From positions 9,548,501 to 9,612,500 of the forward strand of contig OU015569.1 in the NCBI GenBank assembly GCA_907165135.1: DNA of 64,000 nucleotides, given 5' to 3'. Shown here in pieces: positions 38,426 through 58,534 of the stretch. Position 1 is the stretch's first letter, and each line of letters starts with the position of its first letter. The notes under the pieces were generated by a model, which was not told where the DNA came from, did no database searches, and saw nothing but the letters and a program-made list of their open reading frames with translations. This DNA is from Oikopleura dioica. Its lineage: Eukaryota; Chordata; Appendicularia; Copelata; Oikopleuridae. The translations under genes and the position numbers were made by a program.

Positions 38426-40011
38426 TCAGTGTTTGCTTTGTTCGTAGGGACTCTCATAAACAGGGTCCTTGTTGACTGCAACACTGTAGTAGTCTGACTC
38501 ATCGTACACTTCCGCATGAACAGCTCTTTGAATATTTGGATTTTCAACAGTAATGTAACCGCCAGTGCTGTCCGATTCGCTCAATTTTTGCACCGGTGCC
38601 GAACGTGGTTGGAGATAGACATCATCCGTTGAGTTGTTTCGCACCCGGCTGATGTCATTCCTGTCGATAACTGAAAAGTGCTGGAAAGTCGGATTCAGCA
38701 CTCCTCGTTTTTTCTCAGCTTTTGCGCATTTTCTAGTCAAATTCATTACAATGTCGTTATTGAAATAATTAATACTTTTTTATTTTTGATCGGCAGCTGG
38801 CTAATTTCGCTGAAATAACTTTGATGATATACGCAGAGATATTTCCGAAGAAAATCCCAAGTAAAAACGCAGTCAAAGCAATGACATTCCAAAGACCGCT
38901 GACGGCAAACAGCACTATGTTGACATCAAGGAAGATCTTTATGCCTAGGATCGACGAGCAAAAAATCAACCCCTAAAACCCCTTCAGGTAACTGCCCGAA
39001 ACTTTGGGACTATATGTATTTTGGCCCATCTTAAAAAATTGTAATTGAAATTTTTTTGGTATGATCACGTGATCATGTGATACGGACCCTCGAAAAGCTA
39101 GAAAAGCTTGCCAACCTCGATCCCCTGACTGCAGAGAATCATAATGTAGCTCACATGAAAGAGCACAAAAAGTTCTTCCTATAGAATCCAAAACATTTTT
39201 GGTAGCAAGATCACATGACTCGCTAGAGGGAAGTGAAGCGTCCAAAATGGCCCTTTTTGCGATGTGTTTTGGGCTGAGTAACCCGTGAAACCTGGATTTT
39301 TACCTCAATTTTAGCGAGTTTTGAGTCCTTATATAGCTTCTAGCATGTCCTGTAAAGACGACACCAAGAATTTTTTTGACTAAACCACTAGAACAAACCA
39401 AGACCTTTCTTTTTGGCCTAACGAGAAGATGATGCCATAAGGGGATCAAGCTCGGCAAGCTTTTCTAGCTTTTCGAGGGTCAGTAACCCGTGATCACGTG
39501 GTCAGACCAAAATATTTTCAAGAACATTTTTTTTAGTTGGGCCCTAATACATATTGTCCCAAAGTTTCAAGGCTTTACCAAAAAGGGTTCTTGGGGTTGA
39601 ATTTTTGCTCGTCGGCCCTATTTATGCCTAAAAGTGATATATTTTTGACTTGATTTTCCCTTGATTATTTACATTTAAAGATTAAGCACAAAATCATCTG
39701 GAACGATGTTTCCGGCTTCTTGGAATCAAGCATGCGGCAGAGCATCGTCCTCAAATACGCGACTGCAAAGACTCCGATTAGATACAGAATTTTTTCAGGA
39801 CGAGTAGACAGTGGACTACCCCAAAGAGTATAATGCGGCAGCTCTGTGGAAAACCTATAAAAAGTAAAAAAAAAATTCTACGTTGTGAGCGAAATTACCT
39901 ATTTCCCTGGGCACAGGCTGAGTGCTTCCACTCTTTCAATTCGTCAATGCATTGTGCTTCCTCATCAGTCATCTTTTCCTCAATGACAAGTGGAGGTCTA
40001 AATTTGCGCAT
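38426..40011 (-). CDS. unknown multi-span membrane protein
   Basis: Four exons (minus): 39899-40011, 39673-39854, 38776-38944, 38426-38732; 771 nt, 256 residues. A hydrophilic N-terminus (MRKFRPPLVIEEKMTDEEAQ) is followed by three hydrophobic segments (ILYLIGVFAVAYL, IFLDVNIVLFAVSG, NVIALTAFLLGIFFGNISAY) and a long polar tail with Tyr motifs (YDESDYYSV, YESPYEQ) that could be phosphorylation or sorting sites. The intron before exon 3 contains a 675 bp MITE whose end now forms the acceptor. Family not recognised; three spans with GIFFG recalls copper transporters, but other hallmarks are missing. Confidence 0.7.
38946..39620. mobile_element. hAT-like inverted-repeat MITE at an intron 3' end
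   Basis: 675 bp with ends TAGGATCGACGAGCAAAAA and the reverse complement of TAGGGCCGACGAGCAAAAA, flanked by the 8-bp direct repeat TTTATGCC (38938-38945 and 39621-39628). The arms are inverted over about 170 bp and more diverged than in the ATP6AP1 copy. No open frame. Confidence 0.92.
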
Positions 40012-41221
40012 AAAAGTGTATGCGCGTCTCTCAGTGTAACTCGGCACTGTGGCAGTGGAAAAATCGCAGCAGAGAAGACGAAGCCTCGCGCCAGGTGTCC
40101 CTGGAAAGCGGGACCAACCAGCTATTTATTTCTAAATATGGAAATTTCTCCGACAAATGACCGCGAGTTTTTCCATCAGATCCGTTATCTTGCTCACGCT
40201 TTTGCGAGATGCAAGTTGCATTACCCGAAATGAACTTTCAAATCGGTTTTCTCAACAATCAAGATTAGGTCCGACCTAATAGGTCGTACTAGTTTCAAAA
40301 ACAGAAAAATTCAGATCTCCTTGATTTGATCTTTTCGATGGAAAAAGCCTGCTTGTCCATTAATTACTAAACTCTAATTTCTAATTCCAGCGAAAGTGCG
40401 TTAATTTTGTAACAAGATAAATTCGAATAATATTTTGTGTGGTTAGTCTACTGGTGTGAATAGCTTTGGGTGGATTGGCGTCGATAGCACAAATCTTTTT
40501 CATTTAATTAATGTAAAAAATGTGTGAATTAAATATTATTGTGTGACCCGAGGTCGAGAAACCCAAAACAAATCATACCGGTTATGAAAAATGCGCAACA
40601 GATTAAACAAGCAACGTTTAATTAGACCAACTGAGACATATTGTTGGAGCAACAGCTTTGCAAAATCAGTGAAATCAGGACCGCGCCCTTTGATTTTGTC
40701 ACAAAAAAAAACGGCTGAAAATATATGAGTTGAACAAACATTTTTACAAATGATGATTTTTGCAGAAAAAAATAAACTCGCTCGTCACTTTCAAAGACAT
40801 GCTCGCTCAGACAGGTGTTTTCTTCACATATATCTTGAAAAGTATTGCTCTGCAAAGGGCTTAGGTTAATTGACTTAATTGAAGGCATTTCTACCTTGTA
40901 ACACATATTTACGAGTGGTGTTAAGCTCAGGTGGCTAAACAATTAAGTTTGTGTAGTTGACATACTAAATGCGGATCCTTTTTTTTTTCGAAGAAGTTTT
41001 TTTTTTCTTCTTTCAACCTTTTTGGGCAGTCGATTTTGAAGTTACAACTAATGTATGTTTTAATTATTTATTCGGCAAGTATACAGTGAAGCTTTACACA
41101 TTTGTAATCCAGATTCGGATCATTACGATTATAACAGGAACATAACACGCAGTAAGATAAGATACAGCACGAGTTGAAAAGCTGTTCTCATAGATAAGAT
41201 TTAAAATAAAGAGGGTCACAA
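40012..41221. other. intergenic, nothing convincing
   Basis: Upstream flank of the membrane-protein operon and 3' flank of COUP-TF. A 106-codon minus-strand frame at 40622-40942 has no recognisable features and I do not call it. Confidence 0.4.
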
Positions 41222-47264
<6,043 letters not shown>

Positions 47265-49678
47265 TTTCTCTCGAGTATTTTGCTTCTTTCTAGCGAGTTT
47301 TCGTGCTTCAATTATCTCTTTGCTTCGACTGTAACTCTCTGTTGTAACAGATTTTTCTGGTTTTGGGCACGTCAACTACGCGTTGACCGTGAGCCAACTT
47401 TTGCCTCTTTTCACCTTACTGGGCCAAGTTTGGCGCTTAGGTCACCCGTAGGGGTCAGCTTGTACGACTTGGGGTTAAAAACTTGAGAGGCTTGAACCTG
47501 TGAGTGTCTCGAAAGCTTGGTGATGGAGAGGGAGAGGAGAGACAGCTAGAGACCTTAGCTCCACCGAGAATGGGAAAATGGCGCTCCCTGGCGCCTCCGA
47601 GCGCCTCAGCCAGATTGGTCCCATCGCCACGCACGCGCGCTCGCTGCTTACCAGCGCCACACTGCGGCGAATGGAATTTTACTTTGATATCGCTCTTAAT
47701 GAAAAATTTCGCCAAATTACTAGGAGTTGATGCTTCTTCTTTATACCATAAAATCTTCAATTCGATCACAGATCAGATTCCTTTTGTAAAGACACACGAG
47801 GGAAGGGGTTTTTCATTAACATTTTCTATGCGATTAGATTTTGATTAATAATGATTGCAATCGAAATCAGTGAGCGGCGAGGATTAAAAGAAGAATGGCT
47901 GCGCGGATTAATTATATTTCTCTCTAATTTAGCAGAGCGAAATAACGTTATTGAGTTCGATCGTAGAAGATTAATTAAACGAATCGAAAATAGTATTTTT
48001 AGGCTGGTTGGTTGTAAACCGATATTGCATATAAAATGAGTATTCGCTAAAATAAGCAGCACAAAAAAAGAATATCGGCAAAGAATTCAAAATCCACATC
48101 TAAAAATAGTTGCTCGAAACTCTTTTACTCAACCTGTGGAGATAGAAGCGCTAGCTCTGCAAGGGTGTATCAGTCCAAGCAATACGTATTTACACTATTC
48201 TGTGTTGATCTCGAGAAATTATTTAGGGCGGTGGTGCAACTTGGTGCAACGTGCACTGGAGAAGCGCGGCGCAATTAAGAAGTCGTGGTGTAATAGAATT
48301 TGCGAATTAAGACACCCAGACGATCATCAAAGGTCAGAACTCGATTAGCGCGATTGACACGAACGTGCACAAGAAAACATTAAAGCGTAATTCGAAAACG
48401 AACGAATAATCGCAGCACCCCAACTTGTCGGTTTTGGCTTCAAAGCAGCGCACCTTTGATCCAATTTCGGCCGCTAATGAGCTGTCACGTGAGGAACCAA
48501 AAGCAACATAAGTTGCTGCTATATTTTTCGAATCAATTAACACTTTGTTTTTGATGGACGAAAACGGAAACTGAAATTTTATCAAGTGAAAAGTTTCTTC
48601 AGGTTTTTGCAAAGCCGCGAGCAAACAGCTGCGCCACGCGTTTTTGCCTTTTTCCGCTGCATATAACCTTAATTTGGAAATCATTTCCGGGTCACGAGAG
48701 GGAAGAAATTTTATTGCCACAACAAGCCTGGTGCATACTTCCATCGACAGAAATAGAACGCAGACAATGGAGTCAAATAAGGAAAATCAAATATGAAGAT
48801 GTCCCTTCCCTCATTTTGCGTGAGAAGATTTTCCTTTGGAAAATTGAATCAGACATTCCACAGTACTTAACGGAGCACTTGACAAGTTAGAGATTTTTCA
48901 CCAAATACCTTCTAGCGCTCCATCTTTGAACAAAGCGGAAACGGCTGACTTTGATGTCGCAGAGCTAGGTCAAAATCTTCAAGTGCAAAAGCCAATAACA
49001 CAGATTTATCACCATAAGATTCTAAGCATCCGATTTTGAGGTTTTTTTTTGGATTTTAAAATTCTATTTCACTCGCGACGTGTAAATCGCGCTTGTCTGC
49101 GTATTTTTGGTAAAATATTTTTGAAAAATACGGAAAATAAAATCACAAAACAAAAAGGGAATATTCGGTAAGCTGGGCAGATCAAAGCCGACCCGTCCAT
49201 AATCCGTCATCGGTGAGAAAATAATCCGCCTCGGCTAATTGAATCTAATTGTCATTTCAGTCACTAGCAGTAGCCCGGAAGAAAAAGTAAACCTCGCTCA
49301 GTTCAAAGGGATCACTCAGAAGGACTCCGATCTCTCTGCGAAAATAAATTCTAGCGCACGTCCCATAAACAAACGCCAAACCCATAAAGGGCTTATCGAG
49401 AGTTGGCTTCCCACCTGTGCGATTTTTCTGAAGGTTTCTCGCTTTTATTCCATCTCTTGGAAGAAAAACTAATGAAGAAGATTATGAGAGAGCTAAAACG
49501 AATAAGCTATGATAAACAGTGCCAGGCAATGCATAAACAAATTCAATATCCGTCGCAGCACGTCCAGTAAATTCAACACAGCGGATGGCTCTGAATTTGC
49601 TGCATTTTAGGAGTAGAGTATCATTCTCTCCTTTATTCTACGGAATTTCTAGATAAAAATAAAGATTTTGTTTGTTTG
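47265..49678. other. COUP-TF upstream region, no gene recognised
   Basis: Contains a CpG-rich block near 47570-47670 that may belong to the COUP-TF promoter, and a 136-codon minus-strand frame at 48334-48744 without recognisable domain. A possible exon-like plus-strand frame at 49259-49470 follows a TTTCAG acceptor but lacks context. Confidence 0.4.
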
Positions 49679-49679
49679 T

Positions 49680-49695
49680 GGCCCTTAAAAGGGCC
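49680..49695 (-). terminator. histone 3' stem-loop (H2A)
   Basis: On the minus strand GGCCCTTTTAAGGGCC, the 6-bp stem and 4-nt loop bound by SLBP in replication-dependent histone mRNAs, 16-30 nt past the H2A stop. Confidence 0.95.
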
Positions 49696-49711
49696 GGTTT
49701 TGAAGAAACGT

Positions 49712-50092
49712 CTAAAAGACGTCCTTAGTTCTTCTTCTTGGGAAGAAGGACGGGGTTGATGTGGGGAGGACACCACCTTGAGCGATGGTGACTCCGCCGC
49801 AGAGTCGCTGCAGCTCTTCGTCGTTTCTGACGGCGAGCTGGATGTGTCGGGGGTTGATTCGGCTCTTCTTGTTGTCCCGGGCGGCGTTGCCAGCCAGCTC
49901 GACCACCTCGGCGGTGAGGTACTCGAGGACGGCGGCCAAGTAGACTGGAGCACCGGCGCCGATTCGATCAGCCCAGTTGCCGTTGCGAAGCATTCGGTGC
50001 ACTCGGCCGACGGGGAACGCAAGTCCAGCGCGGGCGGAGCGGCTCTTCTTGCCAGCCTTGGTCTTCTTGTTGAGGGATTTTCGTCCGGACAT
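49712..50092 (-). CDS. histone H2A, C-terminal frameshift
   Basis: Intronless core histone starting [16 protein letters not shown]. The fold region is intact: [60 protein letters not shown] with acidic-patch Glu and Asp residues, and [10 protein letters not shown]. After GGVLP the frame departs from the family: it reads [16 protein letters not shown] instead of an [10 protein letters not shown]-like tail. One missing A in a CCCCAAC context at about 49760 explains the shift; in the other frame the tail would end at a TAA at 49725-49727. Divergently paired with H2B, with its own TATA box and stem-loop. Either a sequencing error or a real tail change. Confidence 0.93.
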   Translation of the reverse strand: MSGRKSLNKKTKAGKKSRSARAGLAFPVGRVHRMLRNGNWADRIGAGAPVYLAAVLEYLTAEVVELAGNAARDNKKSRINPRHIQLAVRNDEELQRLCGGVTIAQGGVLPTSTPSFFPRRRTKDVF

Positions 50093-50147
50093 GTCTTGCA
50101 CTTTCAGAGTCAAAAGTGAGAATGAGCAGCCCCGCCTTCCCGGGCCC

Positions 50148-50157
50148 TTTATATAGG
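50148..50157 (-). promoter_or_regulatory. TATA box of H2A
   Basis: CCTATATAAA on the minus strand, about 55 nt upstream of the H2A ATG. Confidence 0.85.
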
Positions 50158-50164
50158 CACGGGT

Positions 50165-50290
50165 GGGAAGAACAACAGCCCGCTCTAGAAACTTTTTTCG
50201 CTGAAAAGAGAAAAACAACAACGACCAACGCGCAGAATCTCTCGAAAGCGCGGAGAGAAAAACAAATTCTCTCCAGAAACTTTCTAGAGC
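50165..50290. promoter_or_regulatory. shared histone promoter with repeated AGAAACTTT motifs
   Basis: The 290 bp between the H2A and H2B ATGs carries CTAGAAACTTTTTT at 50173 and CCAGAAACTTTCTAGAGC at 50270, near-symmetrical between the two TATA boxes. The inverted GAA/TTC spacing resembles heat-shock-factor sites; that reading is inference. Confidence 0.45.
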
Positions 50291-50318
50291 CGCGTAGGCG
50301 GATCCTTCAAGCAAAATG

Positions 50319-50327
50319 TATATAAGG
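50319..50327 (+). promoter_or_regulatory. TATA box of H2B
   Basis: TATATAAGG about 60 nt upstream of the H2B ATG. Confidence 0.85.
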
Positions 50328-50383
50328 CCGCGTTTGAGCGAGATTTTCACAGTCCGACAATTGAAAAAGTCGAAAACTCCAAA

Positions 50384-50722
50384 ATGGCCAAGACTACCGC
50401 CAAGCCCGCCGCCGCTGCCACCCGTAAATACAAGAAGGCCCGAAAGGAGTCCTTCTCGATCTATATTTACAAGGTGTTGAAGCAGGTCCACCCCGACCAG
50501 GGCATCTCCTCCAAGGCGATGTCCATCATGAACTCTTTTGTTCGTGATATCTTCGACCGTGTCGGTTGCGAAGCTTCCCGCCTGGCCAAAAACACTAAGA
50601 AGTCCACCATCTCTACCCGAGATATCCAGACGGCCTGCCGTCTCCTTCTTCCCGGCGAGCTTTCCAAGCATGCCGTCTCCGAAGGTACCAAGGCGGTCGC
50701 CAAATATAACGCTTCCCGGTAA
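50384..50722 (+). CDS. histone H2B
   Basis: Intronless, 112 residues, starting [18 protein letters not shown]. The histone fold is complete: [77 protein letters not shown], ending KYNAS-R rather than the usual KYTSSK. The Lys ubiquitinated in other H2Bs (AVTKY) aligns with AVAKY. The N-terminal tail is short. Replication-dependent type from its TATA box, missing introns and 3' stem-loop; partner of the divergent H2A. Confidence 0.98.
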   Translation: MAKTTAKPAAAATRKYKKARKESFSIYIYKVLKQVHPDQGISSKAMSIMNSFVRDIFDRVGCEASRLAKNTKKSTISTRDIQTACRLLLPGELSKHAVSEGTKAVAKYNASR

Positions 50723-50748
50723 ATCTTAATTTACGGGAAGATAAAACA

Positions 50749-50764
50749 GGCCCTTTTAAGGGCC
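50749..50764 (+). terminator. histone 3' stem-loop (H2B)
   Basis: GGCCCTTTTAAGGGCC, identical to the H2A copy, 27 nt after the H2B stop codon, followed by ACAA. Confidence 0.95.
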
Positions 50765-51145
50765 ACAATTCCATCAGCAAGTTCTCTTTCGAGCGCAGTC
50801 TCAAGAATTCGCCCGCGCGAGGAGCTCCTCTCTTCGCCCTTATTGGTCGAGAGCGCTCATGTGCTGACATGCGCCTCGTCTTTACGAGCGCAATGTAGAG
50901 AAAATCATCATTTTCATTACTTTGAATCCTTGGAAGGTAACCAATGCCACAGCCATTCTTTTATAAAGCTTGGGCATTGCAGTTCATTCCACGGATTTCA
51001 GGTTACATTCGACGGTTTGGTTTTTAATTCCATAATTGGTAACTGCTTTTGAAAGCTATTCTTGAGTTTGGCAATTTAGAGCTTTATTTTCAATAGAATT
51101 AGAATATGGCAGTCTGTTATAAGAAGATGAATAGTCAGTATACGG
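50765..51145. other. convergent 3' flanks
   Basis: Between the H2B stem-loop and the EED stop codon; nothing recognised. Confidence 0.45.
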
Positions 51146-52587
51146 TTATTGAGTGGATTCATCGCTGTCAGTCTTTGTCGAGTTTTCAGACACTTTTTGA
51201 ACTGCTTCTTCTGGAGCCTTCAGCGTGTAGCGCCAAACAGTTGTATCGTCAAAGACGGCAACAAGTATCCCGGAATCAGGCGAAAATGCGACTTGACGGC
51301 ACTGCGAGAAGATCTTGGGATGGTGGACGGTTATGTTGGGCTCTTTGCTTATTGTGTCCAAGTCCCAAAGAGTGATCTTTCCGACTTGGTTGCCGATGGC
51401 CATGAATCTTTTTTGTCGGTCAATTCCGAAGCGCACATACCAATTCGGACACTGGGGGACAGGATATGACATCGCACAAAGAATAGGAGGGCTCGGATTA
51501 ATTTCAGTTGGCTGGCTGAGATCAGGCTCCCAGATCTAATAAAATACCTTATACGAATACTTCTGGAATATATTTACCTTTATCTCGCTTTCGCATGATT
51601 TCGATATGATGAAGGACTCATACCACCGAATACAATCAATATAATTCGAGTGCACTTCTTTCGTAATGAAAACAGGAGTAAGTCTAACCGTAGGAAACGG
51701 GCGTCTTGATGTACTGCTTTCATACACATTTGAAGCTTCGAGAGCCACTTTCGCAAGTCGCCCAGAGATGTCCCAGATTATTACGCTGTGATCCATCCCT
51801 GTAAAACATTTGGAGTGAAGACCAAAAAATAAATGGTACTCACCTGACGAAGCACATAGATTCCCTTCTCTATTCCAATCACAGCTTAGCACCTCATCTT
51901 GATGTCCGTACAGTCCTCCATGATTGTAAACCTGTACTTCTGAGATTATATTCCAGGTAATCAAAGTTCGGTCTTTCGAAGCGCTAGTCAGCAGCTCGTG
52001 ATTATTGGGATGAAATTTCAATTCGTTGATGCTTGATCCATGTCCGATGAAATGGCGGAATACGTGACCAGTGTTGAAGTTGATTATGCGAATTGTGCCT
52101 CTCATTCCGCCTACAGCAAGAAGGGGGTCACCCTTTGACTTTCCCCACGCCGCAGTGTAAAAGCCTTCCTCTTCGTCAGCATCTTTATAAACTAATACCG
52201 GCTTAGTTTTTTCCTTGCTGCATTCGTAAACTGTGATCGTGTTTCCACCGACTGTTGCGAAGAATGAATTTCTCCATGGAGCGGTAAAAGGGCTCAAGAA
52301 GGGTTAAGAATCGGTTGTATTCGCACGATCTATTTGATTCGAACACCTGGGCTGAATGCAACGGAGTAAAGCTGTTCCCCATGATCCTCTTTTATCGCCG
52401 AATGCAGCGTAAGCGAGTACGTCGTTCGTTTCTTTCTTTCAGTCAAGTTGAAAAAATATTGTCAAATTAAATCGATGAATTAGATAATCGGTTAGTCGGT
52501 ATTTTCAACAGTCCCTATTTTTTACTTTAGGTGCATGCTCTTCTTCCCCCGTTTCTTCGAGCTCTTTTTCTCACACTCTCGTTTCAT
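51146..52587 (-). CDS. EED: Polycomb protein EED (WD40)
   Basis: PRC2 subunit that binds trimethylated H3K27. Start at 52587 (MKRECEKKSSKKRGKK, basic as in other EED N-termini); exons 52526-52587, 52352-52435, then 52292 downward in several pieces to the stop at 51146. Diagnostic blocks: SAIKEDHGEQLYSVAF, FFATVGGNTITVYEC, LLAVGGMRGTIRIIN, GHGSSINELKFHPNN, SGMDHSVIIWDI, CIRWYESFIISKSCES, RFMAIGNQVGKITLWDL and SILVA-like GILVAVFDDTTVWRY. The tail after the last blade is Ser/Glu-rich. The second intron (52293-52351) has no usable GT-AG pair: AGCCC repeats directly at both boundaries and a CC-AG cut gives a gap-free match. Confidence 0.95.
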
Positions 52588-52845
52588 GCTTCAGTAGCGC
52601 GTATTTGAGTTCCAAATGAGTTTCGGCTAGGATTTTCATACTACGATGCTTGAATTGTGATTCGTCTAATACAGCTCCTCCAGGTGCTATTGGCCGCCGC
52701 CAGCTCATAGTAAAACGCGCACTTTTTTAATACAGCGCCGAATCGAGGCGTTTTATTTATTATTTGTACCCCGTAAAAAATATGTATTGAATCGAAATTT
52801 TATTGTTGTCCTTGCATAAATAAATATCTGGCAGGCGTTATTTTA
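52588..52845. other. short intergenic
   Basis: Upstream of EED and downstream of the sulfotransferase stop; only AT-rich sequence. Confidence 0.4.
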
Positions 52846-54598
52846 TTATTCTAGTTGAGTGTAATTGACGGGAGTGTTATTGAGGTACAGATTCGTAATC
52901 CACATTGAACGATTCGTCGCACTCGTTTTCGTGAAATTTTTCTTTATAGACGAAAAACTTTTTAGAAAGTGCCATCTTTGCCCATTTTCTATCTTCGTGA
53001 ATTGGATCGTCAGGCTTTTCATCAACAGCCACGGCATAAAAATCGTCGATTTGATAACCGAAAAATACGAAGTCACTGAAATTTAATTAAAAAACATCTC
53101 GAGCATCTACTGACCTGTAATAGATCCTGTAGAGCTGTTCAATTACAGCCTTTGGGATGCCTTTGTAAAATTCTATGACATCGTCGTAACCCTTCAGCGC
53201 AGTTGTGTATTTGCCTGGGATGTGCGTCGACTCTGCCACATTCATTGCTTTGAGTATAAAGTCTTGTTCTTCTGAGCCCTGTTCTTGATGAACAACAAAG
53301 TCGAATTCGTTATGACAAGGACCGCTAAAGCATAATTTGAGTTTTGGATTGAGCACTGGTCTCACCAATGAAAAGTCATTGTTCTCCAGTGCTGATCGCG
53401 TTCGAAGTCGTATTCGGCAGCTGCTGCTAACTCCAAGAACGCGGGAAACGAATATTCAAACATCTATATTTTGAAAAACAAAGCTAGAAACACAAGTGTT
53501 ACCTCAACATCCATATTTTTCTTTTCAAATTTTTTCAAGACGAAACCGAATTTCGGCTCCACGATCTTCATCCAAGGATGTCCTTTTCTAAACTTGTCGC
53601 GGTAAGCACTGAGCAATCGGCTAAAAGGATGTCGAACATTGATCATCGTCAAGTATCCGTTGGAAGGTCCTCGCGAAGAGCGCTCTTTACCCATCCCAAT
53701 TTTAGGATAACGATCCAAATCGTAGAATATCTCGCTGTCGTCCAGTTCTTCCGGAGTTTTTTCACCCATTTTGACCAATGAAACTGAATGTCCGTGTTAA
53801 AGAAGTCAGCGAAATTGAAATGTCAATGTTGAATTTCAATCCAAATATTATTCAGGATAGCATTTTCTCCCAGAAGAGTTATCAATTTTCAAGCGTATCT
53901 AATTCGAGAATAATCCTAGAATTATCTTCGCACGTGGACTTATAAAACGCACCAAGACCGCGCTGCCAATTGGTACAACCAGTTTTCGTTGGGAGACAAA
54001 CGGAGAATTTGAAAGTATCGTTGAAGAAGTGCTCTTGTTTCTGGCTTTTATCAGCAAGCCTAGGCACGCATAAGGTTTCATCGGGCAGCGCTGAATTGAA
54101 GTCTAAAATCTGTTTCTGGAAATTCAACCGCTCCGTGTGTGTCTTTTGTTACTCAAAATAAGCTTTGAAACCATCACAGAGCTTATGTTACTGGCTTTTT
54201 CAATAAAATATTGAGTACTTTCCTGATCTCTCGAATTAAGAACACGTCGAGCCACGCTACAGGATCGGTCCAATATGCGTTTCCTCGTTTGAAAATTTTC
54301 GAATACTTTCGTATTCTTGAGTTCTTCGGGTAAAGCAAACTTAATCACACCGTGATCCACAACTTTTTTGGAAATAAAAGTCCGCTTCTCAGCTTTGGCA
54401 CATGCCTAAATTTACTTTTACGCTTGAATTTATGAACGTCCTAACTGGAACAACGGCTGGCTGCCAAGAGATCGTCAAAACTCCATTGCCTAATGATTTG
54501 CTAAGCAAAACAAAGAAAACCGCAGTCAGAAAAGCAAAAATAACAATTTGTTGTATGCCTCCAAAACTGGCGCCGATTGCCCTCGAATAAACACGCAT
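52846..54598 (-). CDS. Golgi carbohydrate sulfotransferase (CHST8-14/HNK1ST family)
   Basis: Type II Golgi enzyme transferring sulfate from PAPS to glycans. Start MRVYSRAIGASFGG, then a membrane anchor (IVIFAFLTAVFFVLL). Exons from about 54402-54598, 54124-54370, 53882-54127, 53464-53781, about 53370-53470, 53115-53340 and 52846-53075. The 5'-phosphosulfate loop is LPTKTGCTNWQR and the 3'-phosphate site is VRHPFSRLLSAYRDKF, both typical of the sulfotransferase-2 family. DQHWRTMTFH followed by GPCHNEFDFVVHQE matches the conserved HWxP...PC..YDF.G..E block. Acceptor sugar (GalNAc or GlcA) cannot be told from sequence. Boundaries of middle exons are approximate. Confidence 0.88.
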
Positions 54599-55075
54599 TT
54601 CTCTATCCCACGATTTCAATCAATCTCTCTGTATTTCTTGCGTACATTAATTTCGCTCAACAAATAACTTTCTTTCAATGAATGCTTTAAAAAAACATGC
54701 ATCTCTTGATATTGACCGGGGGGCAACGCAGTGCGCTGGAAAATTAAGTTTTGCATGTCTATAATCGGACTGATTGTTCCAATTATATCCGATTACGAGG
54801 ACTAGCTCGTACCAATCAATCTCAATTTTATATTTTAGTAAAATGTTGCGTTGAGATACACTGTCCAAAGTCTAAAATTGAAACTCTGAACGCAATTTCC
54901 TCTTCAAACTGTTACCTCTTATTATTAGAAAGAATTATGATAAATTCACACGCTTTAGCCTGCTGATAGTGATTCCTAGAATGAAAAAAAGAAACTTTAG
55001 ACAGTGGACCATGGGAATTTAGCATATGCTTCGCGTAGAAAACAACAGAACTGTAACCAAAAAGTCATAGCGAGA
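54599..55075. other. intergenic, divergent promoters
   Basis: Between the divergent sulfotransferase and amylase start codons; presumably holds both promoters. No motif recognised. Confidence 0.4.
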
Positions 55076-57641
<2,566 letters not shown>

Positions 57642-58283
57642 CTGTGCCTATGTTTGCTCGTTTATCTCAGCTTGTTGAGAATAAAGTGTTGACAATTCAA
57701 AATAAAACAGACGAAAAAGATAGATTTTTTTTGAAATATATTTTCTTGAATAACTGAACCATAGTGACAGAAAAAGCAATACAGAATTTGAACAGGCTAC
57801 TTATTTTGAATAATTCTGATTTGCTACGAGAAAATGGAAATAAAAATAAATGGAACAGTAGATTGAATTTTTATGAGAACTTACTGTCAAGTCAAATAAG
57901 GACTTTAAATGAATAGTTCTCAAATTGACTTGACACCGAGGTTTGGAAATTGGAAACGGGTGCCAAGGACGAATGTTTAACTGATTATGTTACAGTTGAG
58001 TAGGTTGTTAAAGATCATGAGTTAAAATAAACCTTTCGTGAATACTACGGTTATTACACATTGCTTCTTCGGTTTTCCCTGTGATTGAGGGTCAAAATAT
58101 TTATTTACAAAAAATAACCGCAGGAAAATCCTATCTAGCATTAATTTGGAAAATAGTCAGGAAATGCGAAAAGGGCTGGTTGTGGAACTAGTTAATTAAA
58201 GCTTCCGCTTTTCAATCAGAAAAGAGTTCCAGTTTCATGCGAAATTCTAGTAGTGTATTCTGATGAAACAGGCAAAGAGCTTA
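57642..58283. other. convergent 3' flanks
   Basis: AT-rich 3' flanks of the amylase gene; AATAAA-like sequence near 57682. Nothing else. Confidence 0.45.
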
Positions 58284-58534
58284 GGGAGGTTTCAAATCTT
58301 GCGGACGGAAAAAAAAATTTTTTCTCAGATTTTTGTTTCATCTGAAAGAGCGTGAAAAATGACGCAGATTGATGGTCGAATGATCGCTCCTGCAAAGATA
58401 TTTTGGGAGAAAAGTCATTTTGAATGTTCAAAAATGGGTCAACTGGTCACCGTCACTGTGACTCATAGAAAACAGGTACTTTTATTTACTTATATTAAAA
58501 TTTTTTTTTCCGTCCGCAAAATTTGAAACCTCCC
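58284..58534. mobile_element. short TIR element with TTA duplication (Harbinger-like MITE)
   Basis: Ends GGGAGGTTTCAAAT and ATTTGAAACCTCCC, extended by GCGGACGGAAAAAAAA in inverted orientation, flanked on both sides by TTA (58281-58283 and 58535-58537). A 3-bp TWA duplication with GG-starting TIRs is the PIF/Harbinger pattern. 251 bp, no open frame. Confidence 0.75.

Noticed and set aside
48334-48744. 136-codon minus-strand frame
   Set aside because: No recognisable domain, no neighbouring exons and unremarkable codon use; not enough to call a gene.
50100-50671. N-terminal extension of H2A to 319 residues
   Set aside because: It is read through the H2B antisense strand and the shared promoter; the TATA box and family start fix the ATG at 50092.
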